Shown here: positions 42,562 to 52,400 of the stretch, in pieces | Numbering within the stretch: the stretch's first letter is position 1 | How the letters are laid out: the number at the start of each line of letters is the position of its first letter | DNA from: Streptomyces sp. WM4235 | Lineage (GTDB): Bacteria > Actinomycetota > Actinomycetes > Streptomycetales > Streptomycetaceae | Assembly: GCF_001279725.1 (NCBI RefSeq) | Contig: NZ_LGDE01000427.1 | Span: 1 to 52,662 of the forward strand | Reading direction: 5' to 3' | DNA length: 52,662 nucleotides | The notes under the pieces: generated by a model | The model's input: the letters and a program-made list of their open reading frames with translations, nothing else | Told to the model about the DNA's origin: nothing | The model's database searches: none | Translations under genes and position numbers: made by a program

Positions 42562-43131
42562 CTACAGCCCGTCGAGGAAGGACAGCGCGACCTTCCAGGT
42601 CTGCTCGGCGGCCTCCGCGTCGTAGTCGTCGAGATCGGGATCGGTGAACAGGTGCCCGGCGCCCGGGTAGCCGTGGACCTCCACGTCCGCCCCGGCCCGG
42701 CGCATCCCCAGGTACCAGGCGGTCAGCCAGTCGTGCGGCTCGAAGGGGTCCGGGTCCGCCACGTGCAGCTGCACCGGCAGGTCGTCCGCCGAGGCGTCGT
42801 CGTCCAGGTCGGACGTACCGTGCAGGAGGAGCAGCCCGCGCGCCTTCTCGTCGTGCAGGGCCAGGTGCTGCGCCACGGAGGCGCCGAAGGAGAACCCCGC
42901 GTAGACCAGGCCCCGGTCCGAGTAGGGGGCGGCGGCCAGGATCGCGCGCTTGAGCAGTTCGTCACGGCCGATCTCGTCCCGGTGAGCCATGCCCTCCTCG
43001 ACGTTCCCGAACGTGCGCCCCTCGAACAGGTCGGGCACGTGGACCTCGTGCCCCGCCGCGCGCAGCCGGTCGGCCGCCGCGTGCACTGCGGGCCGCAGCC
43101 CGTACGTCGAATGGAAGAGCATGATGTTCAT
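42562..43131 (-). CDS. Dienelactone-hydrolase-like alpha/beta hydrolase
   Basis: 189 residues, shorter than classical dienelactone hydrolase (about 230-240). The nucleophile elbow is GFSFGASVAQ, i.e. serine in place of the catalytic cysteine of true dienelactone hydrolase. A C-terminal GAGHLFTDPDL supplies the His. DPDPFEPHDW suggests the Asp. Best called a DLH-family esterase of unknown substrate. ATG at 43131, divergent from the MscS gene. Confidence 0.88.
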   Translation of the reverse strand: MNIMLFHSTYGLRPAVHAAADRLRAAGHEVHVPDLFEGRTFGNVEEGMAHRDEIGRDELLKRAILAAAPYSDRGLVYAGFSFGASVAQHLALHDEKARGLLLLHGTSDLDDDASADDLPVQLHVADPDPFEPHDWLTAWYLGMRRAGADVEVHGYPGAGHLFTDPDLDDYDAEAAEQTWKVALSFLDGL

Positions 43132-43168
43132 ATCCCCATCGTGCCAGTTTCCCGGGTCCCCTTCCGGT

Positions 43169-43174
43169 TAGGTT
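43169..43174 (+). promoter_or_regulatory. -10 box, likely leaderless promoter
   Basis: TAGGTT ends 7 bases before the ATG at 43182, with no ribosome-binding site between. Confidence 0.4.
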
Positions 43175-43181
43175 CACGGGC

Positions 43182-44237
43182 ATGGATATGGAGAACGTCC
43201 TGCGCCCCGTCGTGGTCATCGGCGGCGCGGTGGTCCTCACGCTCGTCGCCGCCTGGCTGCTTGACCTGCTGCTCCGCCGGGCCGACGCCCGCCACGGCGA
43301 GACACCCCTGTGGGGGCTGCTACGCCGGTGCGGTCCACCCTTCCGGATCGTCCTGTGCACGGCCCTGCTGAGGGCCGCCTACCCCCAGACCAGGATCCTC
43401 ACGGATCACCGGGACGGCGTGGGCCGGGCCCTCACCCTGGTGCTGATCGCCTCGACCGCCTGGCTGCTGATCCGGATCGCCACCGCCGTCGTCGACTCGA
43501 CGTACACGCGCTACGCGGCCGGCGCCGGCGACGCCGCCCGGGTCCGCCGGGTCCGCACCCAGGTCACGCTGATCCAGCGGGTCGTGACCGCGGTGGTCGT
43601 CGTCGTGGCCATCGCCTCCATGCTGCTGACCTTCCCCGCGATGCGCACGGTCGGCGCCTCGATGCTGGCGTCCGCGGGCGTCCTCGGCATCGTGGCGGGC
43701 ATCGCCGCCCAGTCCGCGCTGGGCAACCTCTTCGCCGGCCTCCAGATCGCCTTCGGCGACACCGTCCGCATCGGGGACACCGTGGTCGTGGACAAGGAGT
43801 GGGGCACGGTCGAGGAGATCACCCTCACCTTCCTCGTGGTCCGCACCTGGGACGAGCGCCGGATCACGATGCCGGTCTCGTACTTCACCGGCAAGCCGTA
43901 CGAGAACTGGTCGCGCGGCGGGGCCCAGATGACCGGCACGGTCTTCCTGCACCTGGACCACTCGGCGCCGATCCCGCTGCTGCGCGAGCAGTTGTCGGAG
44001 ATCCTCAAGGAGACCCCGGAGTGGGACGGTCGCGCGAGCGGCCTGGTCGTCACCGACTCCACCCCGAACACGATCCAGGTCCGGGCCACGGTCACCGCGA
44101 AGGACGCCGACGACATCTGGACCGTGCGCTGCGTGGTCCGCGAGCGCCTGATCACCTGGCTGGTGGACCACCACCCGTACGCCCTCCCCCACGTGAACAC
44201 CGCCGACGCGGTGCAACAGCCCCCGCTCGCCCCCTAA
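43182..44237 (+). CDS. MscS-family mechanosensitive ion channel
   Basis: 351 residues. Two or three N-terminal helices are followed by the pore-lining helix TM3 (ASMLASAGVLGIVAGIAAQS) and the hallmark ALGNLFAGLQIAFGDTVRIGD region leading to the beta domain. Releases solutes on hypo-osmotic shock. Its TAA stop overlaps the antiporter's TAG stop on the other strand by two bases (the four bases CTAA, 44234-44237, contain both). Confidence 0.93.
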   Translation: MDMENVLRPVVVIGGAVVLTLVAAWLLDLLLRRADARHGETPLWGLLRRCGPPFRIVLCTALLRAAYPQTRILTDHRDGVGRALTLVLIASTAWLLIRIATAVVDSTYTRYAAGAGDAARVRRVRTQVTLIQRVVTAVVVVVAIASMLLTFPAMRTVGASMLASAGVLGIVAGIAAQSALGNLFAGLQIAFGDTVRIGDTVVVDKEWGTVEEITLTFLVVRTWDERRITMPVSYFTGKPYENWSRGGAQMTGTVFLHLDHSAPIPLLREQLSEILKETPEWDGRASGLVVTDSTPNTIQVRATVTAKDADDIWTVRCVVRERLITWLVDHHPYALPHVNTADAVQQPPLAP

Positions 44238-45826
44238 GGACTGCGCAGGCTGCGGACGTCGAGGTGGCGGAGCACCCGGTCCACGATCTCCGGGTCCGAA
44301 CCCGGTTCGCTGCGCGCCGAAAGCACCTCGTGCCGGGCGGCGGACATCATCTCGCGCTGGATCCGCTGGACGTCCCGGATCCGCTCGACCCGCTTCGCGT
44401 ACGCCTCCCGCCGTTCCTCGTCGACCATGTCGGGGCTGATCCTGGCGCCCACGTCGTAGGCCCGCCGGTACAGGGTCTCCACCAGGTCCTCGGGGAGGTC
44501 CTCCGCCGCCTCGATCTCCTTCAGCCGCTGCTTCGCGGCCTTGGCGGCGCGGATCGCCAGCCGGCGCTCGGTCTCCTTCTCCGCGTCCTCGTCGGCCTCC
44601 ACCCCCAGCCGGCGCACCAGCCAGGGCAGGGTCAGGCCCTGGCAGACCAGCGTCGCCATGATCACGGCGAAGGCGATGAAGATGATCTGGTCCCGCGCCG
44701 GGAAGGGGTCCCCGCCGTCCACCTTCAGCGGGATGGCCAGGGCCAGCGCCACCGAGGCCACGCCGCGCATCCCGGCCCACCACATGACGACGCTCTCCCG
44801 CCAGCTCACCGGGATCTCCTCGTCGTAGTCGCGCCGGTTGTGCAGCTTCTTCGCCAGCCAGCCGGCCGGCAACAGCCACGCCAGTCGTACGCCGACCACC
44901 ACGGCGACCACGATCCCCGCCCAGCCGGCCATCTCTCCCACACGGTCCCCCGCGACGCCGAACACGTGGTGCAGTTCGAGTCCGATCAGGCCGAACGCGA
45001 CGCCGGTGACCAGCATGTCGACGATCTCCCAGAACGTGTGCCCGGCGAGGCGTCCGAGCACGTCGTCGGCGTCGGTCGCGTACTCGGCGAGGAACAGCGC
45101 GGTGGTCAGCACGGCCAGCACGCCCGAGCCCTGGAGTTCCTCGGCGACCACGTACGCCACGAACGGCACCAGCAGCGTCAGCCCGATCTGCAGGGTGACC
45201 TCGCCGAGCCTGCCCATGAGCCGGTTCGTGGCCCAGCCGAGCGCGAGCCCCACGGCCACCGCGACCACGGCGGAGAGCACGAACTCCCCGAGCGCGTCGG
45301 GCCAGGAGAAGCTGCCGCTGACGGCGGCGGCGATGGCCACGTGGTAGAGCACGATGGCGGTGACGTCGTTGAAGAGCCCCTCGCCCTCCAGGATGGAGAC
45401 CATGCGGCGCGGCAGCCCGAGCGCGCCGGCGACGGCGGTGGCCGCGACCGGGTCGGGCGGCGCGACGAGCGCGCCGAGCGCGACGGCCGCGGCGATGGGC
45501 AGGCCGGGGACGGCGGCGTGCGCGACGGCGGCCACGGCGGCGGTGGTCACGAAGACCAGGGCCACGGCCAGCAGCAGGATGGGGCGCACGTTGGCGGCGA
45601 ACTGTCGCCAGGAGGTGCGCTGCACGGAGGCGTACAGCAGCGGTGGGAGCACCAGCGGCAGGATGTACTCGGGCGGGATGTCGACGTTCGGCACGGCCGG
45701 CACGAGGGCCAGCACCACCCCGCCGATGGTCATCAGCACGGGCGAGGGCAACCCGAGCCGGTCCCCGAGCGGTACGGTCACCACGGCCCCGAGCAACAAC
45801 ACGAAAAACAGAGCAAGCTGGTCCAC
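44234..45826 (-). CDS. CPA1-type Na+/H+ antiporter
   Basis: 530 residues, about 12 helices, CPA1 family. Motifs: PPLLYASVQRTSWRQF, ALVAPPDPVAATAVAGALG with the ion-site Asp in PPDP, LEGEGLFNDVTAIVL, and MRGVVASVALALAIP-like segment (MRGVASVALALAIPL). A ~110-residue charged cytoplasmic C-terminus follows the last helix. GTG at 45826. Confidence 0.92.
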   Translation of the reverse strand: MDQLALFFVLLLGAVVTVPLGDRLGLPSPVLMTIGGVVLALVPAVPNVDIPPEYILPLVLPPLLYASVQRTSWRQFAANVRPILLLAVALVFVTTAAVAAVAHAAVPGLPIAAAVALGALVAPPDPVAATAVAGALGLPRRMVSILEGEGLFNDVTAIVLYHVAIAAAVSGSFSWPDALGEFVLSAVVAVAVGLALGWATNRLMGRLGEVTLQIGLTLLVPFVAYVVAEELQGSGVLAVLTTALFLAEYATDADDVLGRLAGHTFWEIVDMLVTGVAFGLIGLELHHVFGVAGDRVGEMAGWAGIVVAVVVGVRLAWLLPAGWLAKKLHNRRDYDEEIPVSWRESVVMWWAGMRGVASVALALAIPLKVDGGDPFPARDQIIFIAFAVIMATLVCQGLTLPWLVRRLGVEADEDAEKETERRLAIRAAKAAKQRLKEIEAAEDLPEDLVETLYRRAYDVGARISPDMVDEERREAYAKRVERIRDVQRIQREMMSAARHEVLSARSEPGSDPEIVDRVLRHLDVRSLRSP

Positions 45827-45943
45827 AGCTCCCAGCCTGCCCCATCCGCCCCCCGAGCCCCGCCAGCCCCGCCGGCTTTCCGGGCGCGGGGTCCGGGGCC
45901 GAGCCCCGCGGCGACACCCGACGCCCGGCCGGCACCGGACGAC

Positions 45944-46408
45944 CTACGGCAGACGGCGCCGCATCGACCGGTGCGGGATGCCCGCGTCCTGGAACTCCGG
46001 CCCGTAGGCCTCGTATCCGAGCCGCTCGTAGAAGGCGAGGGCGTGGGTCTGCGCGCCCAGGTCGACGGCGGTCAGCCCCAACCTCGCGGCCTCCGCCTCG
46101 ATCGCACGGACCAGCGCCGCGCCGACGCCCAGTCCGCGCGCGGACTTCGCGACGGCCAGCCGCCCGAGGGAGCCGATCTCCGCGGCGCCCGTCTTGCCGA
46201 GCGCCCCCGGCCCGTGCAGCAGCCGGCCGGTGCCCAGCGATTCCCCGTCCGGCCCCTCGGCCAGCACGTGCACGGCCATCGCGTCGTAGGCGTCGTACTC
46301 GATCGACTCCGGCACGGACTGTTCGACCACGAACACCTCGGTGCGCACGGCGAAACAGGCCGCCAGGTCGGCGTCGCAGGAGGCCACGCGCACCTGGTAC
46401 GAGGTCAC
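45944..46408 (-). CDS. GNAT family N-acetyltransferase
   Basis: 154 residues with the acetyl-CoA loop [19 protein letters not shown] (R-x-x-G-x-G/A) and the ElaA/PhnO-like C-terminal [17 protein letters not shown]. Substrate unknown. GTG at 46408 overlaps the rluD stop (GTGA), so it is translated with it. Confidence 0.9.
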   Translation of the reverse strand: MTSYQVRVASCDADLAACFAVRTEVFVVEQSVPESIEYDAYDAMAVHVLAEGPDGESLGTGRLLHGPGALGKTGAAEIGSLGRLAVAKSARGLGVGAALVRAIEAEAARLGLTAVDLGAQTHALAFYERLGYEAYGPEFQDAGIPHRSMRRRLP

Positions 46409-47346
46409 TCGCTCTCCGCCCGGATCACGTCCAGGGCGTGCTGGAGGTCCGCCGGGTATCCGCTCTCGAACTCCACCCATCGGCCGTCCGACGGGTGCTC
46501 GAAACCGAGCCGCACCGCGTGCAGCCACTGCCGGGTCAGCCCCAGTCGCTTCGCGACCGTCGGGTCGGCGCCGTACGTCAGGTCACCGACGCAGGGGTGC
46601 CGGTGCGCGGACATGTGCACGCGGATCTGGTGCGTGCGGCCGGTCTCCAGCTTGATGTCCAGCAGGGAGGCCGCGCGGAAGGCCTCGATCAGGTCGTAGT
46701 GGGTGACCGAGGGCTTGCCCTCCTGGGTCACGGCCCACTTGTAGTCGGCGCTGGGGTGACGGCCGATGGGCGCGTCGATGGTGCCGCTCATCGGGTCCGG
46801 GTGGCCCTGCACCAGCGCGTGGTAGCGCTTGTCGACCACGCGCTCGCGGAACTGGTTCTTCAGCGAGGTGTACGCCCGCTCCGACTTCGCGACGGCCATC
46901 AGGCCGGACGTGCCGACGTCGAGCCGGTGCACGACGCCCTGGCGCTCGGAGGCGCCGGACGTCGAGATCCGGTAGCCGGCCGCGGCGAGGCCACCGATGA
47001 CGGTGGTGCCGGTCCAGCCGGGGCTCGGGTGGGCGGCGACGCCCACCGGCTTCATGATGACGACGATGTCGTCGTCGTCGTGGACGATCTCCATGCCGGG
47101 GACCGGTTCGGCCACCAGCTCGACGGGCCGCGGCGGCGCGGGCATCTCGACTTCGAGCCAGGCGCCACCGTGCACGCGCTCGGACTTCCCGACGACACTG
47201 CCGTCGACCGACACCTTCCCCGCGGCCGCGAGATCGGCCGCCTTCGTCCGGGAGAACCCGAACATACGGGCGATGGCGGCGTCGACGCGCTCGCCCTCCA
47301 GGCCATCGGGAACGGGCAGGGTTCGGATCTCGGGAATCGTACTCAC
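46405..47346 (-). CDS. rluD: RluA-family 23S rRNA pseudouridine synthase
   Basis: 313 residues. An N-terminal S4 domain ([20 protein letters not shown]) leads to the RluA catalytic domain with [13 protein letters not shown], whose Asp is the nucleophile, and the C-terminal [16 protein letters not shown]. Modifies uridines in 23S rRNA; RluD rather than RluC is a best guess from context. GTG at 47346 has no clear Shine-Dalgarno; CATACT on the minus strand ends 6 bases upstream. Confidence 0.9.
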   Translation of the reverse strand: MSTIPEIRTLPVPDGLEGERVDAAIARMFGFSRTKAADLAAAGKVSVDGSVVGKSERVHGGAWLEVEMPAPPRPVELVAEPVPGMEIVHDDDDIVVIMKPVGVAAHPSPGWTGTTVIGGLAAAGYRISTSGASERQGVVHRLDVGTSGLMAVAKSERAYTSLKNQFRERVVDKRYHALVQGHPDPMSGTIDAPIGRHPSADYKWAVTQEGKPSVTHYDLIEAFRAASLLDIKLETGRTHQIRVHMSAHRHPCVGDLTYGADPTVAKRLGLTRQWLHAVRLGFEHPSDGRWVEFESGYPADLQHALDVIRAESE

Positions 47347-47399
47347 CTGTCGAGTATGCAGGACGGGGCGCGGGAGCCTTCCCGCGAGCCGCCCCGCGA

Positions 47400-47960
47400 T
47401 CAGTCCTTGTGGACCGTGCCGTCCGGGTCGAGACCCCTGAACGACAGCAGGACGATCAGGATCCCGCCGCACACGATCGCCGAGTCCGCGAGGTTGAAGA
47501 CGGCGAAGTGGGCGGGCGCGATGAAGTCGACGACCGCTCCCCGGAAGACCCCCGGCGAACGGAAGATCCGGTCGGTCAGGTTGCCCAACGCCCCGCCCAG
47601 CAGCAGGCCCAGCGCAATCGCCCACGGCAGGCTGTAGAGCTTGCGCGCCAGTCGGACGATCACCACGATCACGGTGGCCGCGATGCAGGTGAAGATGATC
47701 GTGAAGGCCTCGCCGAAGCCGAAGGCGGCCCCGGGGTTGCGGATCGCCGAGAACTTCAGCAGCTCACCGATGATCTCGATGGGCTGCTCGTGCTCCAGTT
47801 TCGCGACGACCAGCATCTTGCTGCCGAGGTCGATCAGGTACGCCAGCGTCGCCACCACCAGCAGTGCCACGATCCGCCGGCGCCCCTTGGGCGCGGTCGA
47901 TTCGGGCTCGGTGTCGTCCCCGACCTCCGGCGTACCGATGATGCGCTCCGCCTCTGCCAC
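47400..47960 (-). CDS. lspA: Signal peptidase II (lipoprotein signal peptidase)
   Basis: 186 residues, four helices. Catalytic Asp pair in GNLTDRIF and FNLADSAIV, plus NPGAAFG. Cleaves the signal peptide of prolipoproteins after Lgt has acted; Lgt is encoded at 7126-8184. GTG at 47960 with a GAGGGA site. It is followed by rluD and GNAT, all on the minus strand. Confidence 0.95.
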   Translation of the reverse strand: MAEAERIIGTPEVGDDTEPESTAPKGRRRIVALLVVATLAYLIDLGSKMLVVAKLEHEQPIEIIGELLKFSAIRNPGAAFGFGEAFTIIFTCIAATVIVVIVRLARKLYSLPWAIALGLLLGGALGNLTDRIFRSPGVFRGAVVDFIAPAHFAVFNLADSAIVCGGILIVLLSFRGLDPDGTVHKD

Positions 47961-48068
47961 GTGAGTCCCTCGAACTAGCTCGAACCAGGTTCCGGCGAAA
48001 CCGCCCTGCCAGGTTCCTGGACCCTGACGAGACACGAGGGTACGTCAGGGCGCCCGCCCGCCGCCCGG

Positions 48069-48860
48069 CTAGTGCCGCCGCTCCTGCCTCTGCTTGCAGT
48101 CCACACAGAGCGTGGCGCGCGGAAATGCCTGCATCCGGGCCTTTCCGATGGGCTTTCCGCAGGTCTCGCAGAGCCCGTAGGTGCCCGCCTCCAGCCGTTC
48201 CAGCGCGCGTTCCGTCTGCTCCAGCATCAGGCTGGCGTTCGCCGCGAGGGCCAGTTCGGACTCCCGGGTGATGTTCTTGGTGCCGGTGTCCGCCTGGTCG
48301 TCCCCCGCGCCGTCACCCGAGTCCCGCATCAGGCCGGAGATGGCCGCGTCGGAGGCCTGGAGCTCGGCCCTCAGGCGCAGCACCTCGCTCTCCAGCTCGG
48401 CCCGTGCCTCGGCGACCTCCGCCGGCGTCCAGGGGTCCTCTCCCGGGCGTACGGGGAGCTCTCCGGGGGTGGCGGCCACCGCACCGCCCCGCGCCTTGGG
48501 CAGTCCACTGGTGGCGGCAGCGGCCGTCTTCCTGGCCGTGCCGGTGCTCTTCTTGGCGACCACTTTCCGGGCTCCCGTCTCTGACGCGGCATGCGCCGCC
48601 CCCTCGGTCGCGGCCCGTTTGGCCGTGACCTTCTTCGCCGTCGACTTCTCGGCGGCGGCCACCTTGGCGGTGGTCGCCGACTTCCTCGCGGATGCCTTTC
48701 TCGCGGGCGCCTTCCGCACGGCGGCCGTCTTCTCGGGCGCCGCCTCGGCGGGAGCCGGCGCCGGTGCCCCGACCTCGGTTCCGACCTCGGTTCCGACCTC
48801 GGCCCCGACAGCCTTCCCGACAGCCTTCTTGGTAGTCCCGGCGGTCTTCTTCGCCACCAT
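48069..48860 (-). CDS. DksA/TraR-type C4 zinc-finger protein with histone-H1-like N-terminus
   Basis: 263 residues. Residues 1-~140 are Lys/Ala/Thr-rich with repeated KKTA, RKA and KAVG/EVG units, like the C-terminus of histone H1 and bacterial nucleoid proteins. Residues ~150-263 are a DksA/TraR domain: a coiled-coil-like helical part (EVAEARAELESEVLRLRAELQ), then the C4 zinc finger with Cys231, 234, 252 and 255. It may bind RNA polymerase's secondary channel and DNA. ATG at 48860 chosen: GAAGGGG 9 bases upstream; an in-frame extension upstream is unlikely. Confidence 0.88.
   Translation of the reverse strand: MVAKKTAGTTKKAVGKAVGAEVGTEVGTEVGAPAPAPAEAAPEKTAAVRKAPARKASARKSATTAKVAAAEKSTAKKVTAKRAATEGAAHAASETGARKVVAKKSTGTARKTAAAATSGLPKARGGAVAATPGELPVRPGEDPWTPAEVAEARAELESEVLRLRAELQASDAAISGLMRDSGDGAGDDQADTGTKNITRESELALAANASLMLEQTERALERLEAGTYGLCETCGKPIGKARMQAFPRATLCVDCKQRQERRH
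48769..48828. repeat. Five 12-bp units in the N-terminal coding region
   Basis: Three CCGACCTCGGNN units (48769-48804) followed by two CCGACAGCCTTC units (48805-48828). They encode tandem 4-residue repeats: KAVG twice, then (A/T)EVG three times, changing charge from basic to acidic. The 12-bp period keeps the frame when copies are gained or lost. Confidence 0.8.
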
Positions 48861-49123
48861 GGCCGCGGCCCCTTCACATACTGTGATCATTGCTCGCGAA
48901 TCGTGCCGGAACGATAAATCGACGCCGGCCCCGCGGCAACGGGGCGCGCATCCCGCGAGGTCAACCTGCATCCGTTGTGCCCATCCGACGGCCCGGTAAT
49001 CCGCCCCTCCCGCCCCACCGGAACCGGGACCGGCGCGTCAGCCCATCCGGGTCACTCCGCCCCGCGCCCCGCGGCCCCGCGCCCCGCCCGGAATATCGGT
49101 CGGCCGCGCGCGGCGTCGGCCCG

Positions 49124-49129
49124 TACACT
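49124..49129 (+). promoter_or_regulatory. -10-like box upstream of the T-box
   Basis: TACACT, with a transcription start expected near 49136. No convincing -35. The 260 bases between 48861 and here hold no other feature I can identify. Confidence 0.3.
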
Positions 49130-49135
49130 GGGCCC

Positions 49136-49432
49136 AGCGAGAGGCATGGATGGGGACGAGTAGCGTCGGACGCAGCCAGGAGCGACCCGGGGACGGTGAG
49201 AGCCCGGGGGCGAGCGCGATGCGAAGGATCACCCCGGAGCCGCCGGAAGAAAGCCGTCACGATCACGGATCCCGCACGGATCCCCGTACGGGAAGTAGAA
49301 CCGGCTTCGCACCCCAATGAGGGGGCCATCGGATCCGTCCGACGGCCAAGGAGGGTGGTACCGCGGGAGCGCGTCAAGGCTCTCGTCCCTCCGGACGGAA
49401 GTGACATCCCGCCGGAGGAAGAGTTCAGCCTC
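49136..49432 (+). promoter_or_regulatory. T-box leader (Ile-responsive, translational type)
   Basis: The conserved T-box AGGGTGGTACCGCGGGAGC lies at 49352-49370. Upstream is a compact Stem I region with an ATC codon (49228-49230) in GAAGGATCACCCC, which fits the specifier for isoleucine. Downstream, CCTCCGG (49388-49394) can pair with CCGGAGG (49412-49418), which overlaps the Shine-Dalgarno site of ileS. So uncharged tRNA-Ile binding should free the ribosome-binding site rather than affect transcription, as described for actinobacterial ileS T-boxes. Exact Stem I limits are estimates. Confidence 0.88.
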
Positions 49433-52400
49433 ATGACCACACCGCCGCAGTACCGCCCGGTACCCGCCCAGGTCGACCTGCCCGCCCTCGAACACGCCGT
49501 CCTGGAGTTCTGGCGCGAGAGCAAGACCTTCGCCAAGACGCTGGAGCAGTCCGAGGGCCGCCCCGAGTGGGTCTTCTACGAGGGCCCGCCCACCGCGAAC
49601 GGCATGCCCGGCGCGCACCACATCGAGGCCCGCGTCTTCAAGGACGTCTTCCCCCGTTTCCGCACCATGCGCGGCTACCACGTGGCCCGCAAGGCCGGCT
49701 GGGACTGCCACGGCCTGCCCGTCGAGCTCGCGGTCGAGAAGGAACTCGGCTTCAACGGCAAGCAGGACATCGAGGCGTACGGCATCGCCGAGTTCAACTC
49801 CAAGTGCCGCGAGTCGGTGACCCGTCACACCGACGCGTTCGCCGAGCTCACGACCCGCATGGGCTACTGGGTCGACCTGGACGACGCCTACCGGACCATG
49901 GACCCCGAGTACGTGGAGTCCGTGTGGTGGTCGCTGAAGGAGATCTTCAACAAGGGTCTGCTCACCCAGGACCACCGCGTCGCCCCCTGGTGCCCGCGCT
50001 GCGGCACCGGCCTCTCCGACCACGAGCTGGCCCAGGGCTACGAGACGGTCGTCGACCCCTCGGTCTACGTCCGATTCCCGCTGACCTCCGGCCCCCTCGC
50101 GGGCGACGCCGCGCTGCTGGTGTGGACGACGACCCCGTGGACCCTGGTGTCCAACACGGCCGTCGCCACGCACCCCGAGGTCACGTACGTCGTCGCCACC
50201 AACGGCGAGGAGCGCCTCGTCGTCGCCGAGCCGCTGCTGGAGAAGTCCCTCGGCGAGGGCTGGGAGGCCACCGGCGAGACCTTCACCGGCAAGGAGATGG
50301 AGCGCTGGACGTACCGGCGCCCCTTCGACCTCGTCGAGTTCCCGGAGCCCGCCCACTACGTCGTGAACGCCGAGTACGTCACGACCGAGGACGGCACCGG
50401 TCTGGTCCACCAGTCCCCCGCCTTCGGCGCCGACGACCTCGCGGTCTGCCGCGCCTACGGCCTGCCGGTCGTGAACCCGGTCCGCCCCGACGGCACCTTC
50501 GAGGAGGACGTCCCGCTCGTCGGCGGCGTCTTCTTCAAGAAGGCCGACGAGAAGCTGACCGCCGACCTCGACGCGCGCGGCCTGCTCTTCAAGCACATCG
50601 CCTACGAGCACAGCTACCCGCACTGCTGGCGCTGCCACACCGCGCTGCTCTACTACGCGCAGCCGTCCTGGTACATCCGCACCACCGCCGTCAAGGACGC
50701 GATGCTGCGGGAGAACGAGAAGACGAACTGGTTCCCGGACTCGGTGAAGCAGGGCCGCTTCGGCGACTGGCTGAACAACAACATCGACTGGGCGCTCTCC
50801 CGGAACCGCTACTGGGGCACGCCGCTGCCGATCTGGCGCTGCGAGGAGAACCACCTCACCTGCGTCGGTTCCCGCGCCGAGCTGGGCGAGCTGTCCGGCA
50901 CCGACCAGTCGGCCCTGGACCCGCACCGCCCGTACATCGACGACATCACCTTCACCTGCACGCACGAGGGCTGCTCCCTCGAAGCCGTGCGCGTCCCGGA
51001 GGTCATCGACGCCTGGTACGACTCGGGTTCGATGCCGTTCGCGCAGTGGGGCTACCCGCACAAGAACAAGGAGATCTTCGAGAAGCGCTACCCGGCGCAG
51101 TTCATCTCGGAGGCCATCGACCAGACGCGCGGGTGGTTCTACACGCTGATGGCGGTCGGCACCCTCGTCTTCGACAAGTCCTCCTACGAGAACGTGGTCT
51201 GCCTGGGGCACATCCTCGCCGAGGACGGCCGCAAGATGTCCAAGCACCTGGGCAACACCCTCGAACCGATCCAGCTGATGGACCAGCACGGCGCGGACGC
51301 CGTGCGCTGGTTCATGGCGGCCGGCGGCTCCCCGTGGGCGGCCCGGCGCGTGGGCCACGGCACGATCCAGGAGGTCGTCCGCAAGACGCTCCTCACGTAC
51401 TGGAACACGGTGGCCTTCCAGGCCCTGTACGCCCGCACGTCGAACTGGGCGCCGTCGGCGGCCGACCCGGCGCCCGCGGACCGCACGGTCCTGGACCGCT
51501 GGCTGCTCTCCGAGCTGCACACCCTCACCTCCGAGGTCACGGAGGCGATGGAGTCCTACGACACCCAGCGCGCCGGCAAGCTTCTGTCGTCCTTCGTGGA
51601 CGACCTGTCGAACTGGTACGTCCGCCGCTCGCGCCGCCGCTTCTGGCAGGGCGACAAGGCGGCCCTGCGCACCCTCCACGACGTGGTGGAGACGGTGACC
51701 CGGCTGTTGGCCCCGCTCACCCCCTTCATCACGGAGCGGGTCTGGCAGGACATGGTCGTCCCGGTCACCCCGGACGCCCCGGAGTCCGTCCACCTCTCGA
51801 CGTGGCCGACCGCGGACACCACCGCGATCGACCCGGAGCTGTCGCGGCAGATGCTGTTGGTCCGCCGCCTGGTGGAGCTGGGCCGCGCGACCCGCGCGGA
51901 GTCGGGCGTCAAGACCCGCCAGCCGCTGTCCCGGGCCCTGGTCGGCGCGACCGGTTTCGACGCCCTGACCCCGGAGCTCCGGGCCCAGATCACGGAGGAG
52001 CTGAACGTCTCCTCGCTGGCCTCCCTGTCCGAGGTCGGCGGGTCCCTCGTGGACACGACGGCGAAGGCCAACTTCCGTGCGCTCGGCAAGCGGTTCGGCA
52101 AGGGCGTGCAGGACGTCGCCAAGGCCGTGGCCGCGGCGGACGCGGCGGGGCTCTCGCTGGCCCTGCGCTCCGGTGAGGCCTCGGTCGAGGTGAACGGCGA
52201 GACCGTGACCCTCACCCCGGAGGAGGTCATCATCACCGAGACCCCGCGCGAGGGCTGGTCGGTGGCGTCCGATTCCGGGGCGACCGTCGCCCTGGACCTG
52301 GAGATCACCCCGGAGTTGCGGCTGGCGGGCCTGGCCCGCGACGCGATCCGCCTGATCCAGGAGGCCCGGAAGAACTCCGGTCTGGACGTGGCGGACCGGA

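Noticed and set aside
43320..45935. 871-codon minus-strand frame over mscS and the antiporter
   Set aside because: Low-complexity composition; overlaps two well-supported genes in other frames.
48861..49123. Possible small gene between the zinc-finger gene and the T-box
   Set aside because: Short frames exist on both strands but none has a ribosome-binding site, domain or codon bias that I would trust.
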